A stretch of 64,000 bases of DNA, taken from assembly GCA_001931905.2 (NCBI GenBank), contig MSJI02000748.1:102578-166577 (forward strand). The letters are read 5' to 3'. The notes below the pieces were generated by a model. The model saw nothing but the letters and a program-made list of their open reading frames with translations. It did not search any database and had not been told where the DNA came from. The translations under genes were made by a program, and so were the position numbers. The stretch is from Cladosporium sp. IMV 00045 (taxonomy: Eukaryota > Ascomycota > Dothideomycetes > Cladosporiales > Cladosporiaceae). This document shows positions 1 through 10,474 of this stretch, in pieces (position 1 is the stretch's first letter; the number at the start of each line of letters is the position of its first letter).

Positions 1-69
1 TTCCACGATAGCAGAGAGGCCGTAGTCATCGCGGCCGCGAGTGACCGTCGACGTGGAAGCCAATGTCAT
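1..69 (-). CDS. Possible 5' end of a gene leaving the window
   Basis: An ATG at 69-67 on the minus strand, with an A at -3, opens a frame that stays open for 23 codons to the window edge. The residues read MTLASTSTV followed by a charged RGRDD stretch. The stretch is too short to recognise a family, and an open frame of this length can arise by chance. I list it because the DNA to its right (about 2.7 kb) is gene-free, so it could be a leftward gene with its promoter inside the window. Confidence 0.25.
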   Translation of the reverse strand, partial: MTLASTSTVTRGRDDYGLSAIVE

Positions 70-2756
70 CTTTGAAGCGATACTGTACTAAGCTCAGCTG
101 ATGTGGTTGGGTGTTTCTTCAACCTGCCCAAAGAGCCAATGGTGCCCAACAGGTACGTGGGCGCACTTCTGCACGTCTTGTAAGTAAATGGACTCATTGC
201 TAATGTCGCCTCTTGCAGTTTGTCTCGCACGCATGTATGCATGGACAGCTGCAGGCTCAGGGGTTGGCGGCATACCTGGTGCAAGTTGCCGCTGCAAAGC
301 ACTTTGTCTGCTTTCGCAGTGAATGGGACGTGATGCTTTGCTGCAATCACACAACCAAGCCGCCCTTGTGTCGCTTTGGTAGTGTGGAAGACTGGTGTTT
401 CTTTGCTGCTGTCGTTGTCTGTTGAGGCTTTGTCTCGGGACGGCGCAACAAGTCACTAAGAAGGAGACAGGAAGGGAGGCAGAAGAGGCTTCACACAAGA
501 TTCTTTGTCTGAGGCAAGATGGAAAGTACTTGTAGCAAAAGGATGTGCTCGTCGTTTTGCATGCCAGACAGGTTGAGAGTGAACTTGATGCTGAAGGCGG
601 ATGGATGACTTTGGCCGCATCCGTAGGTGTATCGAGGCGAGGCCAGGCCCGCTGTCAGTCTCAGATGGCCGTTTTCGGAAAAGCAACACTAGCACAACGA
701 TTCGCAGGATGAAGGATAGCGATGCTAGAAAAGAGTTATAGGCATCATTGGGCACCTTCGATCTCAGCAGCTCATCCTTGCGCGAGCGTCGGTACTCCTT
801 CAGAGATTCATACCTCCCCAAACAGTCATGCTCTTTCGCTCAGCCAGGAAGCACGGCGAGCCGCGCCACACCCTCCTGTGTGGGACGGACCCAAAGACAT
901 CGTGAGGTCCGATGTCTGGCCGTTTGCTGCAGCGAGATAGCAGACTCACCCCCGTCCACGAGATGGTTCTGTGGATCGCGGTACTTCGTTGTTGACGTGC
1001 AGTAGTCACATGTAGCCCGGAAGCTTAACGTGAAGGTAGACATCGTGCGTCAACGTGTTTTCAGAGATCAGACGCATTGCTTGCGTTCAAGCATGCGCGG
1101 GCTTGTGTTTGTTACACAGAAATGGCTCCGCAGCCGCATTCCTGACATCCAGTCCCCTTCCCGTTCGCGGCTATCCAGGGGAAGCGGCCGAAGCCTTTCC
1201 TCCCGCATGAGGACAAAGTAGATTGGAGCCATCTTCATCACACGCACTCAGCACAATTCATTATGGCCAAGGAATGATACCAAGGGGTTGTGTGTACCTG
1301 CGTGTATCATCTGCGAACGCAGCATGACCTGTGGCTACCCGCCGGATACCTGCGTCGGATCCACGATTGAGGCATTCGGTTCTTTTTGCCGTTTGGCTAC
1401 CAAGTCGTCGTTTGAATCTTGTTGAACACTCACACCTTCAGCGTGTGCTTTTTCGATTGTACAAGCCAGTCAGCGGTTATCACGAACGATCGAGCGAATA
1501 GCAGTGCCCAGAATCTCCTAGTGTGGTCTGAAATGGTTGCGCTCAACGTCCCAGGGCGGCAAAACCTGCATCTCTAGGCTGTGATCTCCACAGAGGAGGT
1601 AGCAACAGCCCACGCAACGCCAGCGTGTGAGCTCAGCGGCATAGCCGCAAATCTAAAAAGAGCCACTGAGGGTGAAGGCGGGTGAGGTTGGCCTCTCGGT
1701 GCGCTCCCGACGGCGTACTTTGCGCGAGCGTTGGAATGCACGCTAACCCTATCGCATCCAGCCTTGTGCCACCACACCTTGTCTCAAGATGTAGCGCTCG
1801 TTCCAATGAGATATGTGCCCCGACTCCGCGACCGTCGACAGTGGTTGCAGCCTTTTACGGAGATGGCTTGGGTTGCGTCCGGGTTTCCGGCTGCGTGTGG
1901 TGTGTATGGCTGCTGGAACCTGAGGAAGGAAAACCAATTCCCTAAGGCTGGAATGAAATTTGACTGGCTCAGGAATCCCAGGGACCTGGCCGTGTTCGTG
2001 CAGTGCGATCATGCTCATGTTAGATAATTCGACTTCAGCCGCCTTTGGTTCAAAATGTTCCTCTCAGCTTGGGAAACCATGTAAGTCTTGATGACACGCG
2101 CCACACCCACTATTCCAGTCTCTTGACAGAGTGCCACAAGCTTGGAGCACATGCAACGGTTTCTTCACATCATTGTCCGTCGAAAGTCAACGACCCCACA
2201 AGAAATCCTGACACAGTAGCATCGAACTTTCGACAAGCTGTACGTGCCTACGCACGACCAGCACGCATCAGTCACGCACTACAGCTCCAGTTGCCGTGTG
2301 GAGGCGGTGGAGGAGAAGTCACACGCATACCCGGTCGTTGCTGACCATTCGCTTTGGTAGAAGGACAAGCTTTCGGATGGAGCGTTTGGGGATGTGGAGA
2401 AGGATTCAGCATTGAACCATGGCTCGGAAGTGTATTGTGGCGCGATACGGCGGTTTCCCCGAGAGGCTCTTCTACTGGGAACTGGTGAGATGTCCTGATG
2501 GTGGAGAACGCAGCAAGCGCGGGCGTGTGATGTGGAGGAGATGTCTTGTGAAGACACCAGAGTTTCGAGGCAAAGAGCGGAGGGAGAGGATTTCAGGGGC
2601 GTTCCGAAGGATTTGACGACAGGGACATCGAGCTTGTCGATTCGATCGCTCGGACAATTTTTAAAGCTAGATAAAAGACCGTTTGACAGCTGAGTGGCGC
2701 AAAGGCTCGATAGTCGAGCATGATCATGGACGCTTGCGAAATGCGGTCGTCAGCGA
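70..2756. other. Intergenic stretch without a recognisable gene
   Basis: About 2.7 kb in which the longest frames (up to 134 codons on either strand) overlap one another, look random in composition and match no family I know. I saw no splice-connected exons, tRNA or transposon signature. The part next to 2757 will include the 3' UTR of the Acl4 gene. Confidence 0.5.
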
Positions 2757-3971
2757 TCATGAGTCTTTCATTTCGGTGTCGGCACCATCTTCAGCATCAT
2801 CCTCCTCCTCGATGCCCTCCCATTCGTCTTCCCATTCGTCATCCATCTCCTCGCCTTCCTTCTCCGGGCCCAGCATGTTGTCAAGCGCAGCGACCAGCTC
2901 CTCGGCATGCTGCTTCAAGCGTTCGTCCTCGTACTCAACGAGCTTGTACAGCTTCAATGCGGTCTTGAGCCAGCGCCTGCTGCCCTTGTAAATGGCTTCC
3001 AAGTTTGCCTCGTGCTCAGCATCAGTCATCGCCTGACCTGCGGGGCCGGACTCGCCGCGCTCGGTCTTTTTAGCGATGAGATTTTGACACCAGCCACCGA
3101 GGTACCATGTCTCCACACTTTGGTCATCCTCCAAAACCAATCTCTCCAGTACATCCATTGCATTGCTTTCCAGCTCAGCCTCCATGAGCAAGCGAGTCAG
3201 CGAGATCCGGGTGGCAAAATCAGGAACGGCCGAGTCTTCAGGGTCGAGATCCTTCCACGCACCCATAGAGCGCTTCAAAGCCGCTTGAGCATCTTCTTTC
3301 TTCTCCTGCGACAAGCGAACAGAAGCCAGGGTCTGCAGGATCTCGGGACTCGTCTGGTCCTCGGCCGCCATGGCTTGCGTGATTAAATTTTCACACCGCG
3401 CCTCAGCATCGTCCTCCCAGGACAAGTCCGTCATGTAAACCTCCACGATTCCGCAAAGGGCGTTTGCGAGTTTGCGCTTCTTCTCAACGCGCAGAAGGAG
3501 CAAGGCTTCCTCGTCCAGACCAGTCGCCTGTCCCGATTCCAGGGCTGCAATCTCGTTTTGCAAAGCTTGCGCGCCCTTTTCAAACCACGCCACGCTCTGC
3601 TGTCCACCCTCCTCGCAAAGCTGCGCCAGCCAGAGGAACTTCTCAGCACCGTCAGCCAGAGCTCCGCCAACGGTTCCCATGGGATCGAGGGCAACAGCTT
3701 GCTCGAAGTAGCCTCGCGCGGCGTCTACTTCGCCCAGCTCGACGCAGATTTCTCCAAGAAGGTTCAAGGCGGGGAGAGCCTCAAGCACAGATCTATGTTG
3801 AACGGCATTGTAGAGCTTCTCAGCCTGCTGAAGAGCCTCCAAAGGTTGCGACTGCTCGATGAAAGTCAGAGCAGCGGCGTAGAGCTCCTCGGGGGACTCG
3901 TTGGATGCCATTCTCTTGGCTTCTTTGCGAGCTTGCTTTTCTGCTTTGTTGCTAGGCTTAGATTTGGCCAT
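2757..3971 (-). CDS. ACL4: TPR protein, Acl4-type assembly chaperone of ribosomal protein uL4
   Basis: A single-exon gene of 404 residues. The N-terminus is basic (MAKSKPSNKAEKQARKEAKR), followed by tetratricopeptide repeats at about residues 28-62 and 65-97 and further helical repeats to about residue 350. The C-terminus is a strongly acidic tail rich in DDEWEDEWE-type runs. This layout fits the Acl4 family. In yeast Acl4 binds newly made Rpl4, keeps it soluble and escorts it into the nucleus for 60S assembly; the acidic tail would suit a basic client, which is inference. The start ATG has a clean context and nothing extends the frame upstream. The gene is head to head with the Gir2-like gene at 4288, so two ribosome-linked genes may share one promoter. 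A generic TPR protein is the alternative. Confidence 0.85.
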   Translation of the reverse strand: MAKSKPSNKAEKQARKEAKRMASNESPEELYAAALTFIEQSQPLEALQQAEKLYNAVQHRSVLEALPALNLLGEICVELGEVDAARGYFEQAVALDPMGTVGGALADGAEKFLWLAQLCEEGGQQSVAWFEKGAQALQNEIAALESGQATGLDEEALLLLRVEKKRKLANALCGIVEVYMTDLSWEDDAEARCENLITQAMAAEDQTSPEILQTLASVRLSQEKKEDAQAALKRSMGAWKDLDPEDSAVPDFATRISLTRLLMEAELESNAMDVLERLVLEDDQSVETWYLGGWCQNLIAKKTERGESGPAGQAMTDAEHEANLEAIYKGSRRWLKTALKLYKLVEYEDERLKQHAEELVAALDNMLGPEKEGEEMDDEWEDEWEGIEEEDDAEDGADTEMKDS

Positions 3972-4287
3972 AGTAAGGTGAATTAGATGACTTCAGTGAT
4001 GTGATGTCTGTGAGATTTTGTTTCGTCTAGCGACAAAAGAGGTAGGCTGTCGAGGAAATTTGCGAGGCTTGCAGGCGAAGATTTAAGGTTATCGATATGG
4101 GCGTTAGCGCGGCGTTCGCTTCGACGCTCGTCCCACTGCGGAAAGAGAGAGCAGACAGCCCACTTCAAGCCGCTGAGTAGAGTGAGCTATACCAGTCACT
4201 TCTTGACATCTTTGCATACAAATAGACCGAAGTTTTCTGTACAGACAACGAGGCTTGAAGCCATTAAACTTCTACGACACACCAACC
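3972..4287. promoter_or_regulatory. Shared divergent promoter of the Acl4 and Gir2 genes
   Basis: A 316-bp gap separates the two start codons, which point away from each other. Both 5' UTRs and both promoters must fit here. I recognised no specific factor site. Both products are tied to ribosome function in yeast, so co-regulation is plausible. Confidence 0.5.
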
Positions 4288-4986
4288 ATGGGCCGCGAAG
4301 AGCAGCAAGAAGAGCGAGAAGTCCTCGACTCCATCTTCCCGGAAGAAATCACAGATATCAGTGAAACCGAATACCGCATATCCATGGAGCTCGACATCCC
4401 CACAAGAGACGACGAAGACGAGGCGCCGATAATTCTCCTGAACGTGCGCTACGGCGAGGCATATCCCGACGAGGCTCCAATGCTCGACATCACAACCCCA
4501 CCTAATGCGCCCAAACACGAGCACCTCGACATTCAAGAAGACAAAGCCCAGCTGCTGCAAGCGCTACAACCTACGATCGAGGAGAACATGGGGATGGCCA
4601 TGGTATTCACGCTTTATTCGACACTGAAGGACGAGGCGGAGGCGCTCATTGTGCAACGACAAAATGCCGTCAACGAGGCACATGAAAAAGAGCTTCGCAA
4701 GGCCGAGGAAGAGGAGAACAGGAAGTTCGAGGGCGAGAAGGTGACGCCGGAGTCGTTCAAGAAATGGCAGGCTAATTTCAAGAAGGAGATGGCGGAGCTG
4801 AAGCAGAGGCAGAAAGAGCAGGCCGAGGCTGAAGAGAAGAAGAAGAACAAGGGCAAGACGGAGGAGAAGAAGATGTCAGGAAAACAGATCTTCGAGCAAG
4901 GCTTAGCCGGCAAGGGTGGTGAGGATGACGACGAGGGCGAGGACGCCATTACTGAGGACATGAGGAAGGTCAAGGTGGAGGGTTAA
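4288..4986 (+). CDS. GIR2: RWD-domain protein, Gir2/DFRP2 family
   Basis: A single exon of 232 residues. The start is the ATG in the strong context accATGgg at 4288; the frame is open further upstream but has no ATG. An RWD domain covers about residues 1-110 and opens with the family's REEQ..E..VLDSIFPEE signature. A highly charged coiled coil follows (about 115-200, many E/K/Q) and then an acidic C-terminus (EDDDEGEDA). In yeast Gir2 binds Gcn1 through its RWD domain and the GTPase Rbg2 through its C-terminal part, tuning translation and the Gcn2 starvation response on ribosomes. RWD with coiled coil and acidic tail fits DFRP2/Gir2 better than Gcn2 or Rwdd3 proteins. It shares its upstream region with the Acl4 gene. 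Confidence 0.88.
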   Translation: MGREEQQEEREVLDSIFPEEITDISETEYRISMELDIPTRDDEDEAPIILLNVRYGEAYPDEAPMLDITTPPNAPKHEHLDIQEDKAQLLQALQPTIEENMGMAMVFTLYSTLKDEAEALIVQRQNAVNEAHEKELRKAEEEENRKFEGEKVTPESFKKWQANFKKEMAELKQRQKEQAEAEEKKKNKGKTEEKKMSGKQIFEQGLAGKGGEDDDEGEDAITEDMRKVKVEG

Positions 4987-5208
4987 AATCGCATTTTCAT
5001 TACACATATGGGGGTTGCGAGCATTTTTTGGGGGGGATATCAGAAGCCATGTCACCACCTGCGCCACGCTGGGGTAAAAAACCAAGCAAAAGTCGTTAAG
5101 CCAAAATGCGTGCAGAGGCTGTGTCAAGCCTAGGAGAACGCCGAGGTGGTCCAATCCAAATCAACTAAGAGACAGTAGGCGCGAACCAGTCGGTCACATC
5201 GTGTCCGA

Positions 5209-7956
5209 TCAAGCCGCGTCGCCATCCAACTCCCACATGTCCTTCCAGACGATCTGCTGGCCCATGGCCGCATGGAGGAGCCAGTCGGCCTTCACGATCC
5301 TCGCTTGCAGGCCTTGCTTCGCTGCCAGCTCAGAGAACGACTTCCACAGCTTCTGCTCGGGCTCGCTAGTACCAGAAACCAGGTAGACATAATCATATTC
5401 GTCCTCACCACCTTGGTGCTGACTCTCTCCACCTGCACTTGGGTCGTCCCTTAATCTGCGCTTCGGGATGGTGGTGCCTGTACGGCCTTGGTACATCATT
5501 GGCTTGCCGCCATTGAGGGAAATGATTGAACTGAACGTGTCGAATGTTCCTGGGATGTCGCGGGTGACAAAAATGCTCCAGCCGCGGAAGAGCTTGCGGT
5601 CGTTGATCTTCGCTCTCTCCAAGGCGTCGGCGAGGCTGAACCCCATCCTCTTCTCTGCGTCGCGGTCTTGCAGGATAGAAGGTTTGTCCGCTAGCTTCTT
5701 TTGCTTCAATGCGGCGTCGAGATACTTAGTGTCGACGACAAGAGGCGCAGACGCGAGAGCACAGACGAACTTGGGCGTGCGTAGGATCTTAGGAGCAACC
5801 AAGATATCGACGTCTTTCGGATCTTGCGTCAGCTGGACGCCAAGTGCACGCAATGTCTTTCTATCCTCATCTTCCTTCTTTGGCTTGCCAACCCAACGCT
5901 CATCGCCCGTAACCATCATCTTGTGGCTGATGGGCGGTAAGCTGGGAATGCGATCTTTCGTGTCCTTCGTGTCTTTGGTGGTCTTTGCTTTCTTCGCAGG
6001 CTTCGCAGCCTTTTGCGTTTCGCCGTCGCTAAGGTCACTGCCCTGTGCGGTGACGTCGTAGGTATTCTCATCACTCGTGCGCTTCTTTGGCTTTTTAGCT
6101 GGAGGAGCGGCAGGGGCTGGGGAGCTTCCTTCGTCGTGCTGGCTTGACCTACGCCCGCCATGAAGCAGACCGCCTTTGCGTTTCATCTCACGAGAGTATA
6201 GTGCCATGTCTTCAGCAGCCTTGTGTAGCGCGCCCATCGCTTTCGTCTTCGACGCTCGACCAGTGCTTGTGATGGGCGACTCGTTCTCTTTTTCGTCCAT
6301 CGTGGGTCGTGGCGTGGCAACAGACGTTGACTTTGCCCGCTTGCCTGCAGGCTTCTTGATGGTTTTTGGCTCTTCCGTCTCATGTTCGACACCATCCAGA
6401 CCAGCTGGTTCGTCAAAATGCTCGTCACGATCATCACGATCGGAAAGCGTGTGGCTAGTTGCATCGGTCTGAGGGTGTGGTGCTTTCTGAGGAGAGGAAC
6501 GGTTCGATGTTCTTTGAGGCGACAACTCCTTTGGAAAGAATTTCCGCTCGACCTGTTGCAGATCCAGCGACATGTTTCCGCAGACTTCGCCCAGATTGGA
6601 TCGAGCTGGAAAGATGGTGTATTTTGGTACAGTCAGTGGCATGACGTTGCACTTCGAGTAACTCTCCTCCAGCCAAAGGTGGTTGACGATGTTGATATTC
6701 CACTCCTTGGCTGCGTCGACTTTTTCGCTGTTTTCGTGTGCGGTAATGAGATGAGTGTTATCCTGCTTGAAGGTTTTGGTGAATTCTGCACCGCAGTGCC
6801 TAATCAAGTTCTCAAGATAGATGCGCGCTTCACCCGAGTAATTTGATACGCTGATTTTCATGTTCGAGAACCCAGGCAATCCATCTTTGGGTACCGGATA
6901 GTGCAGCAGCTTGTTTGTGGGAGACGTCCAGTGATTGCGATTGATGACATGATAGAGCCAAGCCAGGCTGGCGACTTCTTTGCGAGAACGAGATGCATTG
7001 ACATAGTCTGGGCCAGAGCGATATCGGCCAATGAACACGTCGGTATCCAAGACGTCGTCGGTCAAGATACCACCACCTTGCCCAATAACAGTTTCCAACG
7101 TGCTTCGAAGATGCGAGCTAAGCTCGAGATCACTACAGAGGAACACTTTCTTGCCAGTGAAAGCATTCAGGCTCTTGCGCATACTTGATGGTGAGGATGA
7201 TGGTGGTGAGTCTGGGCCTTGTATTGGTTGTTGCGGCTGATCGGTACTTGCGTCCTCTAGGTGCGGTGAAGGAATTGCCTTGGGTGGCTTCTCTATGCCA
7301 GTCCTGAGTATTTCAGGATCCGGAAAGGTGTATGGCCCTTCACTAATCTTCTTGTCCAGCTTCAAGCAGATGTCGAACCAATGTGGTAGAAGGATTTTGC
7401 AGTTCATTCCTTTGGCCCGCGCAATTACGCACTTGTCATGGCCTTCATCTGTTGTGACGATGTGTGTGCATAGCTTGGTAAGAGGGCTGCTGAACTGTCC
7501 GCCTAGCGCAAGCACACCCGCCATTATAGCTTCTTTATCTCCTTCAGGCAAAGTCGCGGCTGTCAAAACGACATCGTGGAAATATTGACTCGGATCCGGA
7601 CTGTATGGCCTTGCGTTTGACATCTTCCCTTTCTTCAAGCTGACATGAGCCCACATCGGCCTAACCACTTCGACACCAAGGTCGATCGCTCGAGTGTACT
7701 CCGGAAAGTCGACATGCGTTGAGATGATATGCGTAATTTCGTGAAGGTTTGGGATCGTGCCGTTATCGCCGAGTGGTGAAAAGATTGCGCCTTCTCCATC
7801 GAGGCCTTCGCGCAACTAGATATCCGTCAACAGGCGTCTTCCTTAGACCATTCAAGACTTACATACCAGTGTACTTTTGTCGCCGTCTAGCTCGTCGCTG
7901 GGAATGATGGTGTAATGAACATCCTCGAAGATATACCCACGCCCGTCCTCCTCCAT
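5209..7956 (-). CDS. RTT107: Multi-BRCT DNA-damage scaffold, Rtt107/Brc1 homologue
   Basis: Two exons, join 7956-7867 and 7815-5209, give about 898 residues. The 51-nt intron 7866-7816 starts gtatgt, ends ctag and joins in frame, so exon 1 supplies the first strand of BRCT1. BRCT domains lie at about residues 5-110, 120-215, 250-345 and 350-430. A charged, low-complexity linker with Lys-rich nuclear signals (KKPKKR, KKAKTTK) follows, then a C-terminal BRCT pair at about 690-898. Four plus two BRCT repeats around a linker is the Rtt107/Brc1 plan. In yeasts the last pair reads phosphorylated H2A and the N-terminal set recruits Slx4 and Smc5/6 at damaged forks. The start ATG at 7956 begins MEEDGRGYIF, and upstream frames are not conserved-looking. 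Confidence 0.88.
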
Positions 7957-10237
7957 GCTGGCGAAAGCAGCAGATTGCGAGTCGTGATTATGCTTGGTAT
8001 GTATGTAGTGTAGGATGTTGTGTAGGGATCTCGACTTTCTTAGGTCATCATCAAGCAAGCAATAATAGATCGCCTCCCGGTAGGCGCGTCAGGCTGTCAC
8101 TACGGTCGACCAGACGCGCGCCTCACAAAGCGGCCCCGCGCGCGAATCACAGCCGACTCATCAGATGGAAAAGCTTGGCGGGTAAGAGCACCTCCGCCGC
8201 TCCGCGTTTTGGGAAGGTATAAGATTTCTCTTCCTCAACTTCGCAGCTTTCTTCTCTCACCACGCTTCCACGCGATCCGACAGCCATGGCAATCCGGACG
8301 CACCTCTTGCACTGCCTGGAGAAAGACTGAAGATGAGTCTGCACCTGTGGCCAGCGATTGCCATGGTCTGTCGGATCACGGACAGCACCATTCACCACCC
8401 AACGCCATCTCCCATACGGTAAGGAACCCCACTCCCTCTCCTCGCAGCGACCACCAAAGGATGCAATTATCACGAACAATCCAATTCCTATAGCGTCATG
8501 AAGGAACTATACAACTCTAGAATTACTCTGACCACTTGTGGTCTTCAATCTGGATGCGATGCATGCATTGACGTCAAAGGACACCAGCTGACATCCATCT
8601 CAGGGAGTTCTGACACCTAGGCGCATCAGATATGCAATGCACTAAACACATTCGAGTCTTGTTACTCGCACGAATTCCAATTGTAAAAGGTAAGCTATCC
8701 ATTCCCAACACACTGCTACCCCTCCCCTCCGATTGATGATACTGTGACAAATGGCATTCCTCGAACATGAATATACTATGTTGGATGTTGTCAAAACTTA
8801 AGTTTCAGCCTTGTCTGACTACACATCTATCTCTCGCATTCATGGCATTGCTCTTGTGGATCAAACACTAACAAGACGCTCAGGTACTTCACACTCTCCC
8901 TGAACTTCCCCAACTTCCACGATGAGACCTACAACGCAACGGGCGGACAGACCAAGTCCTCAGTCTGCATCCGCAAAAAGCGAAGGCGTACAAACCTTCG
9001 TGGGTGTTAGGCTGGGTCCTTGATTGTTGAGAAAGCGTCGACTGATCTTTGCCCCGCAACGCCTTATCATGTGCATAGCAAGCGTTATGAGAATGATATA
9101 CTGACTACGTTCTCAGGTTAGCATAAACTTCCCCTCAACACCCTCATTCTGCAATGATGAACAACTATTCACACTGTTTGAACGGCCTACGGTGTAAACG
9201 ACTGTAGGCCGTTATGAACGTACATTACACTGAAAATTCTGATTTAATGAGCCTGATTGCATCGCTTATTACCTTCTTGCTACCGAGCATCATGGTTGGA
9301 TCAAAAACTGACTGGCCTTTCAGTGACCCAGTGATACTTCGTCCAGTCTTGGAACAGCATTCTTTCAGGTACGTATGCAGACATGCTCCCCTCATCTCCA
9401 TCTTGTGATGTCGAATCTTCCGCTGCAACTTCATGGAGAATTACAACCAAACACGAAAATCAAAATCTCTGAAGTTCATGGAATTTTTGTCCAAACTAAT
9501 TGTTTCAAGCAATGAACCTTTGCTGACTTCTTATCTAGTGATACTCTATAACACGATACCCTGTGATGAATTTCTTTATATCCAACAGTTTCGCGTTAGA
9601 GCAGTCTTTCTCAAGCATAGCTATTGTATTGATGGTATGTTCTCCTCCATTCTATTTCCTTCACAATGATGAATAAAAAATTATTTCGCTGTGTTCTTAC
9701 CGAGCTCACGCATTGACGACAAATCCAATCACCTTGGAGACCTGACAACGACAATCAATCATCATTCGTTAAGCATCTTGTCGCTGTAGCAGCTGCTAAC
9801 AGACTTCCAGATCATGTCCTCGTACACAATCACATGCTATATAACTATCAATTCATATATATTGCCATCTGCATTTTGTCCATTCATTACCTGTTGTCTA
9901 TGTCCCCTTCCCATTGGCCCTCATGTTCCAGCAGTTCAGTGTCACCGTTCTAATTCATCTTCAAGCGCAGGATACCCCCCATCGTTTCAGCCTTCCCCGT
10001 TCCCATTCCAATTACTTTAAATGATGCTTTATCTGTCACCTCCAACAAAAGATCGTGGTCAGTACATCAAATCTCGATGCGCCCCTACTGTCCGTGTCTT
10101 TCACACGTCACGCTGGACTCCCTGACGCTCGCACTACATTTGAGCCCATCCACCACCGTGCCAAAAAAGCGAAATCATGTACCTCAGACCATACCGGGTG
10201 GCTGGTCCTTCATCGTCGAGGCCAGGAGCAAAAGAAA
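7957..10237. other. Intergenic, with a weak candidate small spliced gene
   Basis: About 2.3 kb without a gene I can name. After a pyrimidine-rich, promoter-like stretch, an ATG at about 8332 opens 29 codons that end at a gtaagg donor near 8420. A good branch/acceptor (cactaac...ctcag, about 8865-8883) precedes a GC-richer stretch to about 9009 that reads like coding DNA (YFTLSLNFPNFHDETYNATGG, then a basic KKRRR end). The join would need a roughly 460-nt intron and I do not recognise the product, so I do not call a gene. The rest, about 9010-10237, is AT-rich with no coding signal. Confidence 0.25.
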
Positions 10238-10311
10238 TGGTCAATACGAGGGTCGAACTCGCGACCTTGGCGTTATTAGCACCACGCTCTAACCAACTGA
10301 GCTAATCGACC
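10238..10311 (-). tRNA. tRNA-Ile (anticodon AAU)
   Basis: A complete 74-nt intronless tRNA read from 10311 to 10238. The acceptor stem GGTCGAT/ATTGACC has one G-T pair and the discriminator base is A. The D arm has stem GCTC/GAGC with loop AGTTGGTTA, the anticodon arm is TGGTG-CTAATAA-CGCCA, and the T arm is GCGAG-TTCGACC-CTCGT. The anticodon AAT would be read as IAU after inosine editing, decoding AUU and AUC. Internal A and B boxes are intact, and a TTTT run a few bases past the 3' end (about 10232) can serve as the Pol III terminator. Confidence 0.95.
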
Positions 10312-10474
10312 AGATTCATGTGAACGCCTTGTGCATTTTTGTTCATAAAGCCAAACATTACTAGAGAACAGTATAATGGGAACGATGCGTTCCAGGCTAT
10401 CTCACGTGTGCATGTATTAAGAGACCTATAAGGAAACGAGGCCATCAACCTCTTTGATTCTTTACATATCAGCT

